A stretch of 60,994 nucleotides of DNA from Rhodocyclaceae bacterium (GTDB lineage Bacteria; Pseudomonadota; Gammaproteobacteria; Burkholderiales; Rhodocyclaceae), in NCBI GenBank assembly GCA_020445765.1, contig JAGRFY010000129.1, positions 1 through 60,994 on the forward strand, read 5' to 3'. The position numbers and the translations under genes are program-made. Positions 8,589 to 18,159 of the stretch are shown one piece after another; positions within the stretch are counted from its first letter, which is position 1; each line of letters starts with the position of its first letter. Below the pieces are notes generated by a model that saw only the letters and a program-made list of their open reading frames with translations, did no database searches and had not been told where the DNA came from.

Positions 8589-9826
8589 GCGACCCCGTCC
8601 TTCGGCCGCGACTCGGCGATCAGCACGCCCGCCAGCATCCACGGCGGCAGGTAGGAAAATTCGGGCACCGCCAGCAGCATCAGCACGACGACGCAGGCCA
8701 GCCCGAGCGCCAGCACCGTCTGCCCGGCCTGGACGCCGCGACCGATCACACGGACGATCCAGCCGAGCGCAAGCGCCGTGCCAACCAGTCCGACATTGAT
8801 CAGCAAGGTCGAAATGAGGTCGGTCGACCTGGCCGTACCGAAGCCATAGCCGACCAGGAACGGCGCAGGACCGGAATCCCGCCAGGCGAGAAAATGTCGC
8901 ATGAAGGCGTTCAGGCGTGCCGATCCGGAGTGCGCCTCACCGGTCAGCTTGGCGATGAACAGTTCGTCGACCACGTTCCATATCGCGGCCCAATCGATCC
9001 AGACCGCGATCGCGACCGCAGCGAGGACGGCCAGCAGCAGGAACACGACCGGCAGGAAAGACAGGCGACGCAGCACGATCAGGGCCATCACCGCCATGCC
9101 GGCATAGGCAGTGGTCGAGAAAGTGAGCAGCAGAGACGCCAGCAGCGCTGCGCCGAGCCACCAGCGTTGACGATGTACCGCCAGCGGCAGGAAGCAAAGC
9201 GCCGTCAGCGCATACATCGACGATTCCCCGGTGAGGCTCTTGAAGCGCATCAGCCAGAGCCCGCCGACCGACACCATTTGCCGCAGCGAACCCGACCATT
9301 CGTTCCAGCTATAGGCGAAAGTCCGGTTGGACAGGAGGTCGGCATTGATGTGAAGGAAGGACTGGCAGAACCAGTCGACGAGCCCGTATCCGACCAGGAA
9401 CCAGGCGCCGGCGAAGATGTAACGGTCGAGCGAGGCCTCGTAGTATCGCGAAACCACCAGCATCATGCCGACCGCCACCAGCAGATAGATGGTCTGGGTG
9501 ACATGGACCGTCATCGTCAGCGGCAGGATGAAACCCGGGCTGGTGAAGCTCAGGTTGGACAGTCCGCGGGGGGCGGTCAGCCACGAATAGCGCGACGCAA
9601 AGAACAGGATGCCGAGCACCACGAGCAACGGCAGGTAGTGTTCGAGCAGGCGCAGGTAGTCGCTCCGTCCGAACAGCAGGATACCGCCGAGCGGGAACAG
9701 GCCAAGCAGCACCAGCAGGTTGCCCGGCGTCGTCCCGGGCACCTGCGGCACGACGACGAACGACGCGATCGGGGCAAAGAAAAGCAGCAGCGCGAGATAG
9801 CCCCGCAGCCCGGTCCGCTGCGCCAT
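8576..9826 (-). CDS. O-antigen ligase / Wzy-type polymerase family membrane protein
   Basis: A 416-residue polytopic protein with about ten to twelve membrane segments and one large loop, as in Wzy polymerases and WaaL ligases. The large-loop signature region near YAYSWNEWSGSLRQ and the following hydrophobic helices fit. In this EPS setting polymerisation of repeat units in the periplasm is the likely role. ATG 9826 is preceded by GGGCGGA; an in-frame ATG at 9904 would give 442 residues and overlap the upstream glycosyltransferase by 28 bases. Polymerase and ligase cannot be told apart from sequence alone. Confidence 0.78.
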   Translation of the reverse strand: MAQRTGLRGYLALLLFFAPIASFVVVPQVPGTTPGNLLVLLGLFPLGGILLFGRSDYLRLLEHYLPLLVVLGILFFASRYSWLTAPRGLSNLSFTSPGFILPLTMTVHVTQTIYLLVAVGMMLVVSRYYEASLDRYIFAGAWFLVGYGLVDWFCQSFLHINADLLSNRTFAYSWNEWSGSLRQMVSVGGLWLMRFKSLTGESSMYALTALCFLPLAVHRQRWWLGAALLASLLLTFSTTAYAGMAVMALIVLRRLSFLPVVFLLLAVLAAVAIAVWIDWAAIWNVVDELFIAKLTGEAHSGSARLNAFMRHFLAWRDSGPAPFLVGYGFGTARSTDLISTLLINVGLVGTALALGWIVRVIGRGVQAGQTVLALGLACVVVLMLLAVPEFSYLPPWMLAGVLIAESRPKDGVACAG

Positions 9827-9876
9827 TCCGCCCGACCGAGCGCAGGGCAGGCCCGGCGAAGCCGCCACGGAAGCCG

Positions 9877-11022
9877 TCAGCAAGGACGTGCCTCCAGCAC
9901 CCACGACAGCATCGTTTCAGCCTTGGCCTGCCAGCCCTGGTCCGCCGCGGCTGCGCGCGCGAGGGGCGCGCTGGCCGCCCGGTCGGCTTCACGCACCGCC
10001 CGGGCGAAATCGTCGACGCCGTCCGCCAGCGTCACGAAGCCGAGCCGCCGCCGTTCGAGTTCCTGTGTCCGAGTCGCCACCACCGGCAGGCCGGCTGCGG
10101 CATATTCGTAGAGTTTCATCGGACTGCGCGCCTGGTTCGACGGGTCCGCCGACAGCGGCAGAAGCCCGACATCCGCCGAAGCGAAGTAGCTCGGCAGGCG
10201 CGCGAACGGGACCGGTCCGTGGATGCAGACATTGGCGAAGCCGCCCAGGACTGCGGCGGCCTGCGCACCGATCGGACCGATCAAGGAGAAGTGCACGTCG
10301 GGACACGCCCGTACCACCGCGACCATCAACGCCAGCCCGAAGCGCCGGTCGAATGCGCCCGCATACACGGCGACCTTTTGCCCGGCCGGCACCCGGTGGC
10401 GGAACGGCGCCTCGGCCGGCTCCGAAAAATGGGCGAAATCGACACCGTTTTCGATCACCTGCACTTGCGCGACACCCAGACCTCGCAGGTGGTCGGCCAC
10501 CGGCGCCGACGTCGCGATGAAGTGGCGCGCGCGGGCACACAGCCGTCGCTCGGCTTCCGTGATCGAATCGTCGGCACGAATCGACGCGTACAGATCCGTC
10601 GGTCGATACACCACCGTAGCCTCGACGCAACCCTCCACCAGCCACCCCAACCGCGGTTCGTCTACGAACACCACGTCCGGCCGGGAAAAACCGTGGCGGC
10701 GAAGCAGGGCACGCGCCGACCAAGACGCGCAGCGCCCGTACAGGCGATACGTATCCCACGGCAGGCGACGGGCGAGCGCCCACGGGACGGCACTTGCCGG
10801 CGTCAGGTCGAGGACGCCGTCGATGATCTCGCCCCCCCGAAACCACCGCAGCAGCCGCTGCCGCTCGAAATGATCGCCGAACTTCACGACGTGGGCCGGT
10901 GTCACCGGGGGTCCGAGATGGGCAACGGCATGGCCGGCGGCGGTCATCGCCCGAGCGAGGTGGTGAGAGCCGACGACGAACGACCCGCCCATCGGCGTAT
11001 GGCTGACAAACAGGATCTTCAT
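9877..11022 (-). CDS. Glycosyltransferase (GT-B, group 1-like)
   Basis: A 381-residue protein opening with MKILFVSHTPMGGSFVVGSHHLARA, the usual first strand and glycine-rich loop of a GT-B fold. The C-terminal half has KVAVYAGAFDRRFGLALMVA and the donor-site segment SPMKLYEYAAAGLPVVATR, resembling GumK/TuaH-type enzymes more than classical GT4. ATG 11022 makes an exact ATGA overlap with the stop of the next upstream glycosyltransferase, fixing the start well. It is part of the EPS repeat-unit assembly set. Specificity unknown. Confidence 0.85.
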   Translation of the reverse strand: MKILFVSHTPMGGSFVVGSHHLARAMTAAGHAVAHLGPPVTPAHVVKFGDHFERQRLLRWFRGGEIIDGVLDLTPASAVPWALARRLPWDTYRLYGRCASWSARALLRRHGFSRPDVVFVDEPRLGWLVEGCVEATVVYRPTDLYASIRADDSITEAERRLCARARHFIATSAPVADHLRGLGVAQVQVIENGVDFAHFSEPAEAPFRHRVPAGQKVAVYAGAFDRRFGLALMVAVVRACPDVHFSLIGPIGAQAAAVLGGFANVCIHGPVPFARLPSYFASADVGLLPLSADPSNQARSPMKLYEYAAAGLPVVATRTQELERRRLGFVTLADGVDDFARAVREADRAASAPLARAAAADQGWQAKAETMLSWVLEARPC

Positions 11023-12293
11023 GGATGGTCGAGACCGAGACTGCCGGCACATCGCTCGCCCTGCGCCACGTGCAACGACCTGCCTGCCATGTCCTGGACC
11101 AGATCCGTCAGTTGCCGGTCGAGGGCGCGATTGTCGAACTCGCCTTCGATACGCTGGCGTGCGCGGCGCCGAAGCGACTCGTGCGGCGCTTCCGGAAGCG
11201 CGTCCAGCACCCGGGCGATCGCCGTCGCGTCCCGCTCATCGACCAGGAAACCGTTGCGACCGTCGTCGATCAGTTCCGGAATACCGCTGTGTCGCGTCGC
11301 GAGCACCAGCACGCCCTTGGCCATCGCTTCCATCAGGGCCACCGGGACGCCTTCCATGTCGCCACCGGCCGCGGTCACGGATGGCAGCAGGAAGACGTCG
11401 GCGGCCGACAGGGCGTCGAACACCTCGGCCTGGCGCTTGCGACCGAGGAAGCGGATCCGCTTGTCGCTGCCGGCCTTCGCCGCAAGCGCCTCCAGGCGCT
11501 GCGCCTCGGGTCCGGCGCCGATGATGTCGTAATGCACCGGCGAACGGCAGGCCAGCACGCCTTCGATGGCATAGCGCAGCCCCTTCTTCTCGGTGAACCG
11601 GGCCACCGACAAAACGCGCAGGGGCCGCCCGACGGGCCGCGCCGGATCGAGCATCGCCAACTGGTCAACATCGACGCCCATCCGCAGGACCCGGGTGCGG
11701 TCCGGGCTGGCGCCCCACTCGACCAGACGACGTTGCCACAGATGGCTGATCGGCAGCAGCTGCGCACAGTGATCGATCAATTCGCGGTACAGCTTGCGAT
11801 ACCGCCTGATGGTGCGCCGATCGCTGACGTCGAAGCCATGGAAGACGGTGGCCAGCGGTCCCTGCAGCAGGCCACATCGCTGCAGGTGCATGGCGCGCAC
11901 ACCGGCCGGCCCGAAGTGGGCGACGATCGCGTCGAACCGGCCGAAGGGCTCGCGTCCGCCCATGCTCGCGATGTCCACCAGACTGCCCGGACTGCCGCCG
12001 AGCGTGGCGCGGATCGCGACCCCGAGGTCACGCATCGCCGCCCGGGAACGCAGTGCGTTGGCGAGCATTCGGCCAATCGCCAGCAACTGGCGCCAACGGC
12101 CGCCCTCGCGGATGGTCACGACCCGGTCCTGCAATCCGCACTGGTTGTACAGACCGTGGGTCAGTTCTCGATCGCCCCACTGGCCGGCAATCACGGTGAC
12201 CTCATGGCCGGCGCGCACCATGCCGGCCACCTGACGGATGACGAAAGTCTCGGACAGTACCGGGAACTCCGCGACGAAGAATGCCAGCTTCAC
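11019..12293 (-). CDS. Glycosyltransferase family 4 (colanic acid WcaL-like)
   Basis: A 424-residue GT-B glycosyltransferase. The N-terminus MKLAFFVAEFPVLSETFVIRQ is very typical of the WcaL/AmsK-like branch. The donor site shows RVLSVARFTEKKGLRYAIEG and the EX7E-type motif in EGVPVALMEAMAKGVLVLAT. It is coupled at both ends: ATGA with epsI upstream and ATGA with the next glycosyltransferase downstream. It should add one sugar in repeat-unit assembly on the cytoplasmic face. Sugar identity unknown. Confidence 0.88.
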   Translation of the reverse strand: MKLAFFVAEFPVLSETFVIRQVAGMVRAGHEVTVIAGQWGDRELTHGLYNQCGLQDRVVTIREGGRWRQLLAIGRMLANALRSRAAMRDLGVAIRATLGGSPGSLVDIASMGGREPFGRFDAIVAHFGPAGVRAMHLQRCGLLQGPLATVFHGFDVSDRRTIRRYRKLYRELIDHCAQLLPISHLWQRRLVEWGASPDRTRVLRMGVDVDQLAMLDPARPVGRPLRVLSVARFTEKKGLRYAIEGVLACRSPVHYDIIGAGPEAQRLEALAAKAGSDKRIRFLGRKRQAEVFDALSAADVFLLPSVTAAGGDMEGVPVALMEAMAKGVLVLATRHSGIPELIDDGRNGFLVDERDATAIARVLDALPEAPHESLRRRARQRIEGEFDNRALDRQLTDLVQDMAGRSLHVAQGERCAGSLGLDHP

Positions 12294-13021
12294 GACGCCT
12301 CCGGCCCCAGCAGCATGCGTCGTGCCGGAGGTGTCAACCCATTGGCCAGGTCCGCCAGAAATGCCTCCGCAACGGGCCAGGCCAGCGCCGCTTCCCTGGA
12401 ATCCCGGACCCGAACCGACGCGCGCACCAGCACACCATCCGGTATCCGTCCCGTGAGGCCCTGCCGCAGGATGTGCATTCGCGTGTCCCAGGCATCCTCG
12501 CTGAACAGTTCACCGATGCGCATCCAGTAGCTGATGGCCTCGCCACCCCGCCGCCCGAGTGCCAGCATGCGCTTGCCGGCGACCACGCCGGAGGGCGTTT
12601 CGATGCCTTCGAAGCGTCGATTTTCCAGTGCCGCGACCCGGTAGCCCTGAGCGGTGTAGCACAGGTCGGGGCGGTGGATCTTGACCTCCTGACGCTGCCG
12701 CCGTCCCCACGCAACCGCCAGATAGACGATGTCGCCATCGCGGTGCTGGTAGGCACGCATCACCACCTGATCGTAGGGCTGGTCGAGCGAGGGTTCGCCA
12801 TCGACCGCGACATTGACCTGGATGAACGGGCTCGGCAGTTCCCGCCAATCTCCGAACTCGCTCGGCAAGGCCGATTCCAGATCGACGACCGTCATCACCT
12901 CGCTGAGCTGCGGGGTCAGGAGTCGCGCCGTCCCCGCCGCCAGCAGCAGCAGCACGGCGACCATCAGCGCGGTGCCGAGCGGCAGCGCGGGCAGGCGCGG
13001 GAGAGAATGCCCGGCAGCCAT
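12290..13021 (-). CDS. epsI: EpsI, exosortase-associated protein
   Basis: A 243-residue protein with one N-terminal membrane anchor (about residues 15-35) and an extracytoplasmic EpsI domain (DUF3485). Conserved features include the region around FGDWRELPSPF and the HRPDLCYTAQGYRV segment. EpsI accompanies exosortase genes, sometimes fused to them, and its biochemical role is not settled. It starts 2 bases after the exosortase stop and ends with an ATGA overlap into the glycosyltransferase. Identity is secure; function is known only by association. Confidence 0.9.
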   Translation of the reverse strand: MAAGHSLPRLPALPLGTALMVAVLLLLAAGTARLLTPQLSEVMTVVDLESALPSEFGDWRELPSPFIQVNVAVDGEPSLDQPYDQVVMRAYQHRDGDIVYLAVAWGRRQRQEVKIHRPDLCYTAQGYRVAALENRRFEGIETPSGVVAGKRMLALGRRGGEAISYWMRIGELFSEDAWDTRMHILRQGLTGRIPDGVLVRASVRVRDSREAALAWPVAEAFLADLANGLTPPARRMLLGPEAS

Positions 13022-13023
13022 CG

Positions 13024-13908
13024 CTAGGCCGACGCGACTTGCGCCGTGCGGCCGAGGCCCGGCAGCTTGCGGAGCACGCCGTCCACCGTCATGATCAGCA
13101 GCAGCGCGGTGATGAACAACACCATCCCCGAGAATCCGTGCAGGAAGCCCTGCCCGGCGGCATCACCCAGGTGGTAGGTGATCAGCGCCAGAACGACCAC
13201 CCGGAGCAGGTTGGCACAGAAGCTGATCGGCACGATCAGCATCGCCAGCACGGCATTGCGGACGACCGATTCGTGGCGCATCACGTTCATGTAGAGCAGG
13301 CCCAGCGCCTCCAGTGTGAACAGCGAGTTGAGGCCGGCGCAGGCGTCGGCGACCAGCAACTGGTACTGCCCGACCGTCAGCACCACGCCGCTTCGCCCCG
13401 CCGGATAGCCGAGCAGATCGAGCAGATGCTGCGCGCCCCACGAGACCGCGATCTTCATCGGCTGGGTCAGCACATCGACGACCGAGCCCGGCAGCGGCAC
13501 CATGAAGCACATGAAGAAGAACGCGAACCACATCCGGCGCAGGATCCGCATGCCGAAGAACAGCAGGGTCATGCCGGCCAGCACCGGCACCAGCGAACCG
13601 ACCTCGAGCAGGTACACGCTCTGCGAGCGTCCGATCACGAAGGCCGTGACCCCGAACAGCAGCACCGCCCAGCCGGACAGCGGGGCCGGCGCCGCCGGCA
13701 GCCCCTCGTCCCGCACCTGCTTCGCCCTGAACCACAGGAACCACAGCGACACCGTCAGCACGATCGGGCCGTGGGCATTCTGGTCGGTGGCCCACAGCGT
13801 GTGAAACAGGTCGACAAAGCTCGGCACGTAGGCGAACAGGAGCGCGGCCAGCATGGCGACCCACGGCACTGCCGGAGGCCAGGGTCGATTCACCAGACTC
13901 GCTTCCAC
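13024..13908 (-). CDS. xrtB: Exosortase B (EpsH family transpeptidase)
   Basis: A 294-residue polytopic protein, the membrane cysteine protease/transpeptidase that processes PEP-CTERM proteins. The catalytic triad is visible: Cys190 in [10 protein letters not shown], Arg236 in NLLRV and His257 in FLHGFSGM. The EpsI-EpsG-EpsF-EpsE-EpsD neighbourhood is that of exosortase B. The chosen start is GTG 13908, 16 bases after the epsG stop; a second GTG five codons later is possible, and the first ATG (residue 19) would cut into the first helix. A PEP-CTERM substrate is encoded 4 kb upstream at 18160. Confidence 0.93.
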   Translation of the reverse strand: MEASLVNRPWPPAVPWVAMLAALLFAYVPSFVDLFHTLWATDQNAHGPIVLTVSLWFLWFRAKQVRDEGLPAAPAPLSGWAVLLFGVTAFVIGRSQSVYLLEVGSLVPVLAGMTLLFFGMRILRRMWFAFFFMCFMVPLPGSVVDVLTQPMKIAVSWGAQHLLDLLGYPAGRSGVVLTVGQYQLLVADACAGLNSLFTLEALGLLYMNVMRHESVVRNAVLAMLIVPISFCANLLRVVVLALITYHLGDAAGQGFLHGFSGMVLFITALLLIMTVDGVLRKLPGLGRTAQVASA

Positions 13909-13924
13909 CTCGCCGTTCCCGCTG

Positions 13925-14812
13925 CTATCGTTCGTTCAGCACCGAGCCGACGATCACGGCGCCCGCCTGCGTCACCATGTCGGCGTAGGCCCGAACCAGA
14001 CCGACCCGGCTCACATTGCGTCGCGTCACCATCAGCGCGCCCCCGGCCCTGACCGCGATGGTCTGGCCATCGGCAAAACGCCCCCCCTGGGGCGTATCGA
14101 TCAGCACCACCTCGTACTGCTTCTCGAGCGCTTCGAGCACCCGCGCGAACGCGGGCCGGGCCAGGATCTCCTGGGGATTCGGCGGCAGCGCACCCGCCGG
14201 CAGCACCGACAGCGCACGCAGCGCCGGGACACGCTGGGCCGCGTCGAGGCCGGCGCGATCGGTCAGCAGCGCCGACAGCCCCGCACGGTTTTCGACGCCG
14301 AACAGGCTGTGCAGCCTGGGGTGTCGCAGATCGGCATCGATCAGCAGCGTACGGGCCCCCAGTTGCGAGAACACCACCGCGAGGTTTGCCGCCAGCCAGC
14401 TCCGGCCTTCCTTTTCGCCGGCGCTCAGGATTGCCAGCGAACGGTGGCCGGCACCCCGCTGGAACCAGCGCAATATCAACTGGCTCCGTACCGCACGTAG
14501 GGCTTCGACCTGATGCGAGAACGGCTTGTAGGCCGCGATCACCTCGTGTGCGACCGCGCTCGAGTCGCTCGCGAGGTACGGATAGTCGAACTGTCGGGCG
14601 AGCGCGAAATCGATGTCGGCATCGCTCACCAGCCCCAGCCGCCTGGCGGCTTCGCCGAAGCGCAGACCCTCTTCTTGCTGCACCTTGAGCACTCGCAGGG
14701 CATCGCTCGCGCTGAGCCGCCCCTCCGCCACCAGAATCGCGCCGATCGAGCTGTCGCGCGGCGCGATCGCCTTCAGCGACGCCTGTTCGAAGACATTGTT
14801 GACCGTGTTCAT
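13925..14812 (-). CDS. epsG: EpsG-type chain-length determinant tyrosine-kinase-like protein
   Basis: A 295-residue cytoplasmic BY-kinase-like partner of EpsF that regulates polysaccharide chain length. An N-terminal segment of about 90 residues resembles the type II secretion GspE N-terminal fold ([20 protein letters not shown]). It is followed by a MinD/Wzc-like ATPase. The Walker A' motif LLIDADLR (156-163) is intact, but the Walker A region reads SAGEKEGRS at 130-138, without the usual invariant lysine. There is no C-terminal tyrosine cluster. ATG 14812 starts 13 bases after the epsF stop. The degenerate Walker A may be normal for EpsG, since I recall GRS-type loops there, but kinase activity should not be assumed. 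Confidence 0.88.
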   Translation of the reverse strand: MNTVNNVFEQASLKAIAPRDSSIGAILVAEGRLSASDALRVLKVQQEEGLRFGEAARRLGLVSDADIDFALARQFDYPYLASDSSAVAHEVIAAYKPFSHQVEALRAVRSQLILRWFQRGAGHRSLAILSAGEKEGRSWLAANLAVVFSQLGARTLLIDADLRHPRLHSLFGVENRAGLSALLTDRAGLDAAQRVPALRALSVLPAGALPPNPQEILARPAFARVLEALEKQYEVVLIDTPQGGRFADGQTIAVRAGGALMVTRRNVSRVGLVRAYADMVTQAGAVIVGSVLNER

Positions 14813-14825
14813 CGCGCCTCCTGCC

Positions 14826-16193
14826 TCAGGCCGCCAGCCGGGCGTTGCGACCCGCCCGGGACGGAATGACGCCCAGTACAGGCATGTCGAGGGTATCGGC
14901 GAGGTCCGCGACACCGCGGACACGCTGGTCGGCCAGTTCCCGCAGCAATGCGCTGCACACGCCTAGCAGCAGGCCGAGGAAGGTGGCGACGGCGACGTTC
15001 AGCAACAGTGTCGGCTTGGAATGCTCGATGGGCGCCACCGCAGGCGTCAGCACGACCACGTTGGTCTGCTGGTTCTGGCTTTCCAGGCTGGTCTGGGCAA
15101 GGCGCTGGGTCACCATGTCATAGGTGCGCTGGGCGTTCTCGACATCGCGCTGCAGCACGGCGATCTGATCGCGCTGCCCTTTGAGTTCCAGCACCCGCTG
15201 CTTTTGCGCGTCGAGAGACGCCTGGATCTCGCTCTCGCGCCGATCGTTGACACGGCTGGTCGTCCCGATCGAACTGGCGACCCGCCTGACTTCGGCAGCG
15301 ATGCGATTGCGCAGACTCGCGATCTCGGCATCGGCCCTCGCCAGTTCGGGGTGGTTGCGTCCCAATCGGCCCGCGAGTTGCTGCCGCGTCGCCTCCTGAC
15401 GCGCGAGATCGGTCGTGAGCCCCTGGATCAGACCGTTCTGCATGACTTCCGGCAGGGTCTCGGCCGAACCCGCCTGAGCTTGGCGCGAATGGCTATCCAC
15501 CCGCTGCGCCTGCACTGCGACCAGTTGGCTCGACAACTCGGCCAGACGGGCGCTTTCGACATCGAGGCGCTCGTCGGTGGCGACGATGCCATTCTCCTGC
15601 TGGAACGCCGACAGCTGCGATTGCGCCGCTTCCAGCTTCTCGCGAAGCGACGTGGTTCGCTCGTCGAACCACTGGGCATACTGTCGTGCGGGCTCGACCT
15701 TCAACTCCAGATTGACGTCGATGTAGCTGGCCGCGAATGAATTGGCAACCACTGCGGCAAATGCCGGGTCGGTGCCTGTGAAGCCGATATGGACGACGGT
15801 ACTGTCGCGCGATGGGCGGACCTCGAGCTTGCGTTTGAGCAGATCCGCGAGCCACACCCGCAAGTCACCGGCGCCTCCCGTATCTGCCAGCCACTGTTCG
15901 CGGGCAACCACCGACTGGTCGAGCTTCAGGCGTTCGACCACGCGCCGTGCGACCCGGTCCGAATTGATGATGTCGATCTGGGTTGCCATGTACCCCGGCA
16001 GGACCTGGGCCGGCACGCCGCTACCTGGCAACGGCTCGCTACCCTTCACATCGACCAGCACCGAGGCTTCGGCGGTGTATTGCTTCTCCAGCATAAGGCT
16101 GATCCCGAGGGCAAGCGCCATCGCCGCAAACGTGATCAGCACGATCAGCCAGATGCGCGCGCGAAGGATCAGTAGGAACTGTTGGATGGTCAT
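14826..16193 (-). CDS. epsF: EpsF, Wzz/PCP-type chain-length determinant protein
   Basis: A 455-residue polysaccharide co-polymerase. It has an N-terminal membrane helix (about 15-35), a long periplasmic coiled-coil region rich in Gln, Glu and Arg (about 170-370), and a second helix near 400-420 preceded by PxxP-like prolines (TPAVAPIEHSKPT). The Wzz domain and GNVR-like region fit the EpsF family. It sets polymer length together with EpsG. ATG 16193 lies 16 bases after the epsE stop. Confidence 0.9.
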   Translation of the reverse strand: MTIQQFLLILRARIWLIVLITFAAMALALGISLMLEKQYTAEASVLVDVKGSEPLPGSGVPAQVLPGYMATQIDIINSDRVARRVVERLKLDQSVVAREQWLADTGGAGDLRVWLADLLKRKLEVRPSRDSTVVHIGFTGTDPAFAAVVANSFAASYIDVNLELKVEPARQYAQWFDERTTSLREKLEAAQSQLSAFQQENGIVATDERLDVESARLAELSSQLVAVQAQRVDSHSRQAQAGSAETLPEVMQNGLIQGLTTDLARQEATRQQLAGRLGRNHPELARADAEIASLRNRIAAEVRRVASSIGTTSRVNDRRESEIQASLDAQKQRVLELKGQRDQIAVLQRDVENAQRTYDMVTQRLAQTSLESQNQQTNVVVLTPAVAPIEHSKPTLLLNVAVATFLGLLLGVCSALLRELADQRVRGVADLADTLDMPVLGVIPSRAGRNARLAA

Positions 16194-16209
16194 GGCTGGG
16201 CCCCGGCTA

Positions 16210-17022
16210 TCAGAACAGGCTCTCTTGAACATAGATGACGTCGTTGGGCTGCAGGTGATCGCTCAGGCGCGGTTCGACGACGCTGACCCGACCGATTTCG
16301 TCCCGCCGGTGAATCTGCAGCCCCTTGGTGGTCCCTCGCGCAGTGGTGCCACCGCCGGTCGCCAGCGCCTGCATCACCGTCATCTCGCGGCTGAGCCGGA
16401 ACGCCCCCGGACGCTGGACCTCGCCATAGATGTAGAAGGTCTCGGCGCGGCCGACGAAGATCACGTCGCCGCCGCGCAGCACGAGGTCGGCGTCCCGGTC
16501 GCCACGACCGAACAGCTCCGGCAGATCGATCTCGCGCCGAAACGCCTTGCCATCACGGCTACCGAGCAGGACCACCACGTCGGATCCGTCTTCGGCGACT
16601 CCTCCGGCCGCGGCCAGCATCTCGCTCAAACGTGTATTGGCAGTCTCGAGCGCGAAGCGACCTGCCCGATTGACCCGCCCCAGCACCGCGACCTGAGAAC
16701 TCTTCAATTCGAGCGGCAGGATATTGACCTGCGGCCGGATGACGAAGCCACCCTTCTTGAGACGTCCGGCAATCAACTGTTCGGCCTGCTGGATGGTCGA
16801 TCCGCCCAGCGCGATCGTGCCGACCAGCGGGAAGCTGATATTGCCGCTTTCCGCAACCCGCGCCTCGGTCGCCAAGTCTGGATTCTGGAAAACGGTGATC
16901 CTGATCACGTCGCCGGCGCCGAGCACGTAATCGGTGTCGGCTGCCGGCGCCGGACGCGACAGCAGCGCGAGCATCGACACGATGACGGGGAGCCAGACCC
17001 TGCTGGCGATATTTGGTCGCAT
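16210..17022 (-). CDS. epsE: EpsE, Wza/OPX-type polysaccharide export protein
   Basis: A 270-residue secreted protein of the outer-membrane polysaccharide export family. A signal peptide ends near APA (residues 26-28), with no lipobox cysteine, unlike Wza. The mature part begins DTDYVLGAGDVIRI, typical of the poly_export domain, followed by two SLBB domains (VAVLGRVNRAGRF and FYIYGEVQRPGAF). It would form or line the periplasm-to-outer-membrane exit path, perhaps with EpsL. It lies between epsD (49 bases away) and epsF (16 bases). Confidence 0.92.
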   Translation of the reverse strand: MRPNIASRVWLPVIVSMLALLSRPAPAADTDYVLGAGDVIRITVFQNPDLATEARVAESGNISFPLVGTIALGGSTIQQAEQLIAGRLKKGGFVIRPQVNILPLELKSSQVAVLGRVNRAGRFALETANTRLSEMLAAAGGVAEDGSDVVVLLGSRDGKAFRREIDLPELFGRGDRDADLVLRGGDVIFVGRAETFYIYGEVQRPGAFRLSREMTVMQALATGGGTTARGTTKGLQIHRRDEIGRVSVVEPRLSDHLQPNDVIYVQESLF

Positions 17023-17071
17023 CTGAAATCCGTAGTCGGGGTTACGACGCAGTCTGCGCCCTGCGAAACAG

Positions 17072-18010
17072 CTACTTCAAGCCGGCGACTCCGCGCTCCA
17101 TCGCACCCGCCGCCGGATCGCTCGAGGCCGCGGGCGCGGCCGAGGTAGCCGGCTCACCGGCCTCGGCCTGCGCTTCGGTCTGGGCAAACGCGCCTACGTA
17201 GGCAATTTCTGCCTGATCGCGCAGCCGCTTGATTTCACCACGCACCAGATCGGCTCGCCGCTGGTTCACAAGAAATTTTTCAATCAATGGCTGTGCCGTT
17301 GCACGGTCAATCGGCTGGTCACTGGAACCCGCGAGATGGACTACGGTGATTCCCTGCGGCTGGCGCACCAGCGCAATTTGTCCATCCTTCATTGCCGCAA
17401 AGCGCGGCAACAATTCCATTGGCAGCTGTTCGGCGGGCTTCGCACTGGCGCCGGCCGTGAATGGGATGCCCTGCGCCTTCAGCCAGTCGACGATCTCCTT
17501 CAGGCTCTTGGCGGATTCGACCTGCGCCTTGACTTCGTCATGGCGCGCGGGGTCGAGCCGTATGCTGAGTTCCTGCAGGTTATAGATGCGGCGTGCGCCG
17601 AACAGCGCCGGATTGTCCCGATAGTAGGCGTCCACTTCCTCCCCGGATGGTTGACCCACTGAGCCGACCTGCTGTTCGAGATAGGCGCGAGCGAGAATCT
17701 CTCGCCGCGACGCGTCGATCACCTGCAGGACCCGTGGATCGCGGTCGAGTTGCGCCGTCTCTGCCTGCTGTACCAGCAATTGCTGATCGATCAGGCGTTC
17801 GAGAATCTGCGCGCCGGCCTTGGCGGGGTCGCCCCCCCCGGGATTGCCTACCTGCGACAACGCCGTATTGATCTGATGGACCGTGATCTCGTCCGAATTG
17901 ACCCTGGCCGCGACCTGCGTCGACGACCCACCTCCGCCCGCTCCGCCACATGCGGCCAGGCCCATTGACACCAGGGCGGCGAGCGCCGTCCCGACCAAGC
18001 GAATCTGCAT
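17072..18010 (-). CDS. epsD: EpsD, peptidyl-prolyl isomerase-like lipoprotein
   Basis: A 312-residue lipoprotein with lipobox LAAC at 18-21 after MQIRLVGTALAALVSMG. It has a SurA/PpiD-like N-terminal helical region and a parvulin-like PPIase segment. EpsD is a standard member of exosortase-linked EPS loci and probably assists folding of export components in the periplasm. The C-terminus is an Ala/Pro/Glu-rich tail. ATG 18010 gives the correct signal peptide. It is the first gene of the long eps transcript, so the promoter should lie in 18011-18090; no convincing -35/-10 pair was found there. Confidence 0.9.
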   Translation of the reverse strand: MQIRLVGTALAALVSMGLAACGGAGGGGSSTQVAARVNSDEITVHQINTALSQVGNPGGGDPAKAGAQILERLIDQQLLVQQAETAQLDRDPRVLQVIDASRREILARAYLEQQVGSVGQPSGEEVDAYYRDNPALFGARRIYNLQELSIRLDPARHDEVKAQVESAKSLKEIVDWLKAQGIPFTAGASAKPAEQLPMELLPRFAAMKDGQIALVRQPQGITVVHLAGSSDQPIDRATAQPLIEKFLVNQRRADLVRGEIKRLRDQAEIAYVGAFAQTEAQAEAGEPATSAAPAASSDPAAGAMERGVAGLK

Positions 18011-18091
18011 CTCTGACCCGTTTTGACGACTTGTTCCCGAACGGAATGCTACGCTAATCCGTTCAAACTCTGTGCACACGCACAACAAAAT

Positions 18092-18120
18092 GCGGCGGGG
18101 CGGTGAGACCGCCCCGCCGC
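18092..18120 (-). terminator. Strong rho-independent terminator after the PEP-CTERM gene
   Basis: A perfect 13-bp GC-rich stem with a 3-base loop. Read on the minus strand it is followed by ATTTTGTTGTG, so it terminates transcripts of the PEP-CTERM gene before they reach epsD. It means the cargo gene and the eps operon are transcribed separately. Confidence 0.85.
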
Positions 18121-18159
18121 AATCCGACTGATTCCGGTCCAGGCAGGGCCCGTACGCGG

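Noticed and set aside
14845-17148. Long plus-strand frames opposite epsE and epsF
   Set aside because: Antisense to clearly recognised export and chain-length genes.
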